From positions 10,106,001-10,170,000 of the forward strand of contig JASFXZ010000016.1 in the NCBI GenBank assembly GCA_032209605.1: a stretch of DNA of 64,000 nucleotides, written 5' to 3'. The first letter of the stretch is position 1, and each line of letters opens with the position of its first letter. A model generated the notes under the pieces. It did no database searches. It saw only the letters and a list, made by a program, of their open reading frames with translations, and had not been told where the DNA came from. Positions 46,890 to 55,800 of this stretch are shown here, piece after piece. The stretch is from Mactromeris polynyma (Eukaryota; Mollusca; Bivalvia; Venerida; Mactridae). The position numbers and the translations under genes were made by a program.

Positions 46890-49800
46890 CTGGTAAATTA
46901 GAGTGAATAAATATAAAAAATTTGTAAACAATAATGAATGAAACTGGTTTTAACTGGTCTTAGAAATATAGCTTTTAGATATGTGGCCATGTAGAATATA
47001 TTTTAATATTTATGCTTCTTTATGTAATTTCTGCATATTTGCAATCAAAAAGGAAATTCACGAGAGCCAGGAGCTGAGCTATTGTCAAATAATGCATTCT
47101 TTTATCTTTAATTGCCAAATAACATTTAAAGCATTTGGAGCAGGAAGCTGTCAAAACAATTGCAACTTCATGTACAACTATCACTGAGCTCAATACAAAC
47201 AATACACATATAGCAGACACACATTATTATATAAACAATACACATATAGCAGACACACATTATTATATAAACAATACACATATAGCAGACACACATTATT
47301 ATATAAACAATACACATATAGCAGACACACATTATTATATAAACAATACACATATAGCAGACACACATTATTATATAAACAATACACATATAGCAGACAC
47401 ACATTATTATATAAACAATACACATATAGCAGACACACATTATTATATAAACAATACACATACGAGGGGCATTTGATAAGTAATGGCAACAGCGGCTGGT
47501 TATTCAAACCCCTATCATTAACCCATAAATGACTATTTGAGACCTTCAAAGTACTCTCCCTGCGACTGTACACACTTTTCAAGTCGAATTAGCCACTCAG
47601 AAAATGCACCTTTAAAGCGTTCTTTGGGTATACTGTTTATACACTGATATAACGCGCATTAAAAATGTTGTTGAAGAGAGGTGATGACTCAAGAGAGGGC
47701 CACTCGACATCATAAGCCTGGCACTCAGCTACAAGAGAGGGCCACTGGACATCATAAGCCTGGCACTCAGCTACAAGAGAGGGCCACTTGACATCATAAG
47801 CCTGGCACTCAGCTACAAGAGAGGGCCACTCCACATCATAAGCCTGGCACTGAGCTACAAGAGAGGGCCACTCGTCATCATAAGCCTGGCACTCAGCTAC
47901 AAGAGAGGGCCACTCGACAATATAAGCCTGGCACTCAGCTACAAGAGAGGGCCACTCGACATCATAAGCCTGGCACTCAGCTACAAGAGAGGGCCACTCG
48001 ACATCATATGCCTGACACTCAGTTACAAGAGATGGCCATTCCACATCATAAGCCTGGTACTCAGCTACAAGAGATGGCCACTCCACATCATAAGCCTGGC
48101 ACTCAGCTACAAGAGAGGGCCACTCCACATCATAAGCCTGGTACTCAGCTACAAGAGAGGGCCACTCGGCATCATAAGCCTGGCACTCAGCTACAAGAGA
48201 GGGCCACTTGACATCATAAGCCTGGCACTCAGCTACAAGAGAGGGCCACTCGGCATCATAAGCCTGGTACTCAGCTACAAGAGAGGGCCACTCGGCATCA
48301 TAAGCCTGGTACTCAGCTACAAGAGAGGGCCACTTGACATCATAAGCCTGGCACTCAGCTACTAGAACATTATGTCTCGCTATGTAAAAATGCAAGAGAG
48401 GTTATATTTTTGGTTATATTTTTACCTTGAAGCATTGATTCTTGGCTTGTTTACTTCATATGCCAACATATGAGGTGAGACAACACTTGGCGCAATATTC
48501 TGAGAGGACTCCTGAAATAAATTTCAAATATTTCTCACTTGAATTAGACAAAAGACTTATAGGAGCGCATCACAAAACAGTGCATGGGTATATGACTTCA
48601 GGGAAATCATTTATAAATTTATTTGACGAATGTAACTTTTAAGCACAAATGATTTCACAGAATTCCCTTACAATGACTATTCCAAACAAAAAACTCAACT
48701 AACAACTTAACTTAGAAATAATGAATGTTTGAGATCTTCTGCCAAGATCAACAGAATTCTACCAGGGCTAGCATTCACAGCAACAATATTTCAGGTATTA
48801 AAAGATATGATAAATTACCAAGCTCTGTCGTCGCCAGTAACGATGATCCCCGTGTCCAAGAGGTATGGACTTTCCAAGTAACTCTGCTGGTAGCATCAGA
48901 AAATCCTTTGAATAATAACAAGCAAAAAAATTATAAAGATATTTTTAGTAATGAGGATTTTGCACATGTGATCCAGAGAAAAATGGATCCATTTTTATAT
49001 AAGATACAGAAAATTATTGTTGTAATAAATTACCAAATTTATCAAACAAGTTTTCTGAAAACGACAAGAGATGAATCATTGTTGAAAGTTCATTAATTTT
49101 AAAAATTGGAAGGGACATATATACTAGGAATGAGACGATATGGTTATCACATGATACAATACTATACATAATACAACTATATGCCGATATGATATTTTCC
49201 ATTACAAACTTACAATACAGATACTTAAAATACAAAAAACAAAAGAAAAACTGAAACTGAACTGTTTATAGCTATATCTTTGGGACATTCGACCAACTCA
49301 TATCAATATGCCGGGTATGTGTATCGTTACATATCTGCATATATTGTACAGTATCGATATTTACTGTATCGTCTCGCTACTAATATTCACAATGATAAAG
49401 GTTAAACCCATCACCTCTGTCAGTCAATTCTTAGCTAACCTGACAGGCCCCAGAGGCAACAAAATTACAGAAATCATTGAAAATAAAATGTATCCATCTC
49501 TAACCTTGCATCTTTTCTTCTTCCTAAGTATAATTTTCTTCACCTGTCCTCTACTCAGATATGATGCAGCTTTGAGCATAGTATGAGCCTTAGGCTTGTC
49601 ACTTTTCATCAATGGATGCACCAGCAATATTCCTGTTTCCAACAGTACCTCATTAAACCTGAAACACAGTATTTTCCTACATGTACCTGATTTGTGTAAA
49701 ACAATTATTGTATGCATGGAAAATCTATCATGGTGACTGGATATGACTTGTATACACAATTGCTTCCATCATAGCTAAGATATCACTACATTTAAAGCAA

Positions 49801-52800
49801 AAACTGTTTCCATGGTAACATCATAAATTGGGGAAAAATTTCATACATTAAACCCAAAGACTGAAACTGTGTTAGTCAAGTCAAGAGAGATGTATAGTTC
49901 CTATTGAAGCCTACAATATGCCCTGATTACACAAGGTCTATGGCACTTCTTCTCTGGAATTTAAAAAATTAAAAAAAACATTTAAAATTGAAATTTAGTA
50001 GCCACAGGGGTAGTAAATTTGCCAAGAGCAAAACTCCTACGCATTCATCAAAACAAGGTGAGAGTACTGTTAGTAAGCCAGAAAGCTGTCATCGAGAATG
50101 AATAATATTACACAATAAAACCTAGCAGTAAGATACACTGTCCAGCCATTACTCACAATTTAAATATCTTCCTGTGAAGATCTTTCTTCTCAGCTTCCAA
50201 GTCTTGCATGCTTTCCCGCCATTTTTTCATATTTGTCACATACTTCCCTTCGATGGATTCAAGGTAATTTTCCATCTCTGTTCTCGTATCTATCGACAGG
50301 AATGCTTTCTCATCTTTCAGAACTCTTGCCACTCGAGCTATGAAATACATTTAAGAATCGGTGGACAATAATAAAAATTCTACAAAATTTAACTCAAATG
50401 TACAATTTGATTTTAATATCAACCATTCCAATTATACAGAACTCTTTGCACAGTTGAGCTCTATAACAGGTTTTTAGCTACGACAATAATGATCTTTAGC
50501 TAACATGAAGTTGGCATTTAGCTACTATACAACTGGCATTTAGCAACAATACTGATTTCTTTTAGCTAAAACAAATTGGCATTAAGCAACAACACCGGCT
50601 GCTTTTAGCCATTACTGAGCTGGCATTTAGCTACAATAATGATGGCCTTTAGCTAATACTAAGCTGGCATTTAGCTACAATAATTATGGCATTTAGCTAC
50701 AATAATGATGGCCTTTAGCTAATACTAAGCTGGCATTTAGCTACAATAAAGATGGCCTTTAGCTAATACTAAGCTGGCTTTTAGCTACAATAATGATGGC
50801 CTTTAGCTAATACTAAGCTGGCATTTAGCTACAATAATGATGGCATTTAGCTACAATAATGATGGCCTTTAGCTAATACTAAGCTGGCATTTAGCTACAA
50901 TAATTATGGCATTTAGCTACAATAATGATGGCCTTTAGCTAATACTAAGCTGGCATTTAGCTACAATAAAGATGGCCTTTAGCTAATACTAAGCTGGCTT
51001 TTAGCTACAATAAAGATGGCCTTTAGCTAATACTAAGCTGGCATTTAGCTACAATAGTGATGGCCTTTATCTAATACTAAGCTGGCATTTAGATACAACA
51101 ATGGTGGTCTTTAGCTCATACCAAGCTGGCATCTAGCTACAACTATGATGGACTTTAGCTAATACCAAGCTGGCATTTAGATACAACAATGATGGCCTTT
51201 AGCTAATATCAAGCTGGCTTTTAGCTTCAACAAGGATGGCCTTTAGCTAATACCAAGCTGGCTTTTAGCTACAACAATGATGGCTTTTAGCTAATACTAA
51301 GCTGGCATTTAGATACAACAATGAAGGCCTTTAGCTAATACTAAGCTGGCTTTTAGCTACAACAATGATGGCCTTTAGCTAATACTAAGCTGGCATTTAG
51401 CTACAATAATGATGGCCTTTAGCTAATACTTAGCTGACTTTTAGCTACAATAATGATGGCCTTTAGCTAATACTAAGCTGGCATTTACATACAACAATAG
51501 TGGTCTTTAGCTCATACCAAGCTGGCATCTAGCTACAACTATGATGGACTTAGCTAATACCAAGCTGGCATTTAGATACAACAATGATGGCCTTTAGGTA
51601 ACACCAAGCTGGCTTTTAGCTTCAACAATGATGGCCTTTAGCTAATACCAAGCTCGCTTTTAGCTACAACAATAATGGCTTTTAGCTAATACCAAGCTGG
51701 CATTTAGATACAACAATGATGGCTTTTAGCTAATACTAAGCTGGCTTTTAGCTACAACAATGATGGCCTTTAGCTAATACCAAGCTGGCATTTAGCTATT
51801 CTACAGCAGACATTAAGGTACTATCTGGCTACTCTCAATAACCTTTAGTTATTCCCAAGCAGGCCTTCAGTCAGTACCAGTTAACTAGCATGAACTACTT
51901 TGCCAGCTTAAGCTACTTCTTTACTGGCTTTTTGCAGAACAAGCCTGGTCATTAGCAATTCCCCAGCAGAAGTTTTGCCACTTAACAATTACTTGAAATT
52001 ACCGACTATTGGAATGACAAAAGTTCAAACCTTTGGAGTCTTGTACAGTCCTGTATGTGATGTATTGTTCAAACAAGTTTTTCAGTTTACGTCTTGGTAT
52101 TTCAATAGTTTTCTGTATCATTGCTGTGGCCATCTGCAATACAAGAAACAATCTGCAGGTTCAATGACCATAATAATTGGCCATATGCAAAATTGCCCAC
52201 AAAACTTCACAGTAAAACGCTAGTAGCAAGTTGAAAGCATAACTAGGATATTGGCACATAAATAATGAAGCAGAGACTTCTGTTTTACTTTCACCCTTTG
52301 ATTCTTAATTTTCCAATTAACAGTTAAATGAAATATCTCTACGGCAATCTTCAAAAAAAATCACTTTAGCATAAAATGTAGAAAATGTGGCAATTGCCAT
52401 TTAATAACTTTCATAGGAGCAAAATTTTGTGGATTGTCCAAAATGGACAATTTCCGTAAACTCATGCATTTTCAACTTCTGCAAGTAAGCAATTTTATAA
52501 AACTAAAGTTAAATATTTCGGTCCATAAGTTCATTCACATAACTTATTGAAATAATAGAATTAACTATAAGGCTGCCTTGCGAAATAATATATTTGTATA
52601 ATTTTCTTTACAATTTATCAAAATAAACACTAACCACATGTAGATCTTTAGATATTTTGTTCTCTTCATAAGCTCGGCCTAACATTCGTAGATTTTCTTT
52701 CTGATCAGAAATAGACATCTTCAGCTGTTCTTCTGCCAACACTTTTTTCTGAATCATATTGATTATTATTTTCACAAAGGTTTTTGATACAAATATTACA

Positions 52801-55800
52801 CAATTGAGAGCACAAGTAAAGCCGAATATACATGCCCAGCTTTGTGGAGCACATCAAGATGTACTTGACGCAAGGTTACAAACTTCCAGCTTTGTGGAGC
52901 ACATCAAGATGTACTTGACACAAGGTTACAAACTTCCAGCTTTGTGGAGCACATCAAGATGTACTTGACACAAGGTTACAAACTTCCAGCTTTGTGGAGC
53001 ACATCAAGATGTACTTGACACAAGGTTACAAACTTCCAGCTTTGTGGAGCACATCAAGATGTACTTGACGCAACGTTACAAACTTCCAGCTTTGTGGAGC
53101 ACATCAAGATGTACTTGACACAAGGTTACAAACTTCCAGCTTTGTGGAGCACATCAAGATGTACTTGACCAAAGGTTACAACCTTAATATAGAAGTAGGG
53201 ATACATAGTCAGTCCATTTTCATAACTGATCATCGAAAATAATTGGGCAGGGGATTTTGATCAATCACCGATTATTAATCAAATTGTTCTGATTCAAAAT
53301 TTCTTCTTGTTAATGCTAATATCCTGTAGTGATAACAGTTTATGTTGATGTGGTAACCTGTTAAGCGGTTGGAATGACTGGGTTATGGTGGCAACTGGCC
53401 TGTACGTCTGGCAAGTTGTCCTTAAAATCTGCACACTGTTGCAGCGACAATCGCTAGTACAAAACCATAATCGATTTTCAGTGACTTAAAATTTTTTCAA
53501 TCAATTGTCAATTATAATTAATCATCACAGCATCCCTATTTATTAAGAAGCTATTTCATATAACATAAGCATGTGTATTTTCCTAACGTACATAGCAACT
53601 GAATCCATACAAAAGGAATTTGAACCAGTGCTATACTTATGTCCAGCAATGCCTTGAAACTTATACTGTAAAGTGTAACATGAATCTAGTTACTATAAGA
53701 AGCTTGTCAACATGTAAAAAAATCCTGTCTTAGAGTGCAGTGAAATATAATGAAAGGTTTTTGTTTTATATTGGTCACTTCTGAAGTATAAGGGTTGACC
53801 AACCTTCAATATACCACAAATTGACAGTGTTTGTCCTTCCTACCAGATATAAATACTGTAATTGTGTCACACTGAACCAAACTGAGATACCTGTTTCATT
53901 TCCATTCTTATCTGTGAGATCACCATCATCTCCTTCTCTTCCAATTTCTTCTGCATCGTGTCGTGAAAATCACAATGACTACAATAAATTAAGTTCGTTT
54001 TGTGAACCTAGGACCAGGTGTGAAACTATTCTAACATATTTTGGACCAAACCCTTCATATACAAAATGTAACGTTTTTATAATAAAATTAGACTGCTTAC
54101 GCTGTTTACATCACAGGAGATTGTCATGAATTCTCTCCCTTCATCTTTTCTAGAAGAGAGAGAATATGTAACTACAGGGAAAGCCACATACATAAGACAA
54201 TGCCTCCCCACGCAGATCTCCGGAAAAACAACAATCCACAAAACATAAGGCACTAAAGGAGGTCAAACGGTACACATATTAAGGAACTGAGGCGCAAGGA
54301 ATGGCCCAGCAGACCACAAGGAATAACTAGGAGAATCAAAGTGGACAGTAAGGGAAGGGGAGGTGGGAATTAATGGATGGAAAAGATCACAGGACAAGTC
54401 AAGACAGCTGGTCTTAATAGGCCAAAAATGGGTATGAAACAATCTGAACACTGTATAAAGTGACAGAATTGCATAGGGGAAAGGGAAATACAAAACACAT
54501 TCATAACATAAACAGAAACAACAATCATATAGCGAATTACAGCCTTGGAACTGTCAGCAAAAAATCCTAGAGTTCTCTCCCATTAGCCTTCTATAGTAAG
54601 TGTCTATGTAGTACTGTATATACATGTATATATATACTCAAACGCAAAAGAAAGTGTGCACTTTTTTTTTTGCTTTTCTGAAAATCCAATGATGGAATAT
54701 TATTATGTTTGGTATCATTGTTTAGCTTATTAAATTACCTTTCTAACCAATTTTTTTATTGTATTTTTTTGAATTTCGTAAAAATTTATGACGCGTTAGG
54801 GTCAAAATCAAAAATACACAAATAACCAAAGATATGTTTTCTTGCGTAGATGCACTGTAATTTGTTGCAAAATGATGCCAATGTGCATTAATAACTTCTA
54901 AAATACGTCGCCGCATGGAATTCACGTAATGTTGTATGACGTCTGCAGGAATAGTATTCCATTCCACCTGCAAGGCGTTGCGTAGCTTATCAAAATTGTT
55001 AATGTCATGTCTTGACCTCACCCTACGACTGTGTGATAATGTTGGGACAGTATAGGGCCAATATGGGGATGTCTCGGTCAAATAGGCATACCACATTGAC
55101 GAAGTCATCTCAGAACCGTGTCTTGGATTATACCGTATTGCCTTGCTGAAGCAGTTTGGTACCAACGTCTCAAGTGCGTCAACTCAATGTGATGGTCCAG
55201 TCTGATGCCAGTCACGGGTGGGCTGCTGGATCGGGGACGGTCGGCAACAGTACCCGTTTGCATAAAAACTTAATTGTAGTGTTTCTATAGCAATTAAGTG
55301 AAACTGCAGCGCCTGAGTCACCTCTGACCAGCATCATTAAGGCGTCAATACGCTGACGTTCTGATAGTCATGACATATTCGCTGTTATAAGTTTTCAAAA
55401 TCTACAGTGATATTCGCACTATACATGTGTGAAAGAATGTAGAGAAAACAGGTTCGGCCACTTGTTATTGTGTATACATGTTACTCATGGAATTTCTGCA
55501 AAATCGCAATTCAGGCTATTACGTAATAACTAGCCATAGTTTGACTGACTGTTTTCGCTGTGGCTATAAACTGTAACGACCAATAGTATTATATTCCAAA
55601 TTTGACATTTTTATACCTTGTAGAATTTAAATAATAAAAAAATAAAAAGTGCACACTTTCTGTTGCGTTTGAGTATACTATAGCGGGGATAAAGGGAGAT
55701 AACTTGTGACAATCTCCTGTGGTTTACTTTCATGTAGCAGATAATTTACCTATGGTAACAACAAATTATGCAACATAGCGTACACATAAAAAAACTACAG

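Larger units (their letters stand above)
54111..55722. mobile_element. Foldback element family M, interrupted by two later insertions
   Basis: The left arm 'cacaggagattgtcatgaat' (54112) and the right arm, 'cacaggagattgtcacaagt' on the other strand (ending 55721), are the same terminal repeat as the complete copy at 57905-58080. Between them lie a family X copy (54155-54566) and a Tc1/mariner-type element (54637-55673). The remaining M sequence (54111-54154, 54567-54634, 55676-55722) joins into a normal M copy. It lies in intron 3. Confidence 0.85.

Noticed and set aside
47637..48395. 252-codon minus-strand frame (14-residue repeat) as an extra exon of the coiled-coil gene
   Set aside because: Exons 9 and 10 already join in phase, and the frame is explained by the 42-bp array.
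53891..53950. A shorter form of exon 4 starting after 'gatgcag'
   Set aside because: It would break the frame with exon 3. The acceptor 28 bp further upstream in the gene (ending at 53979) restores it exactly.
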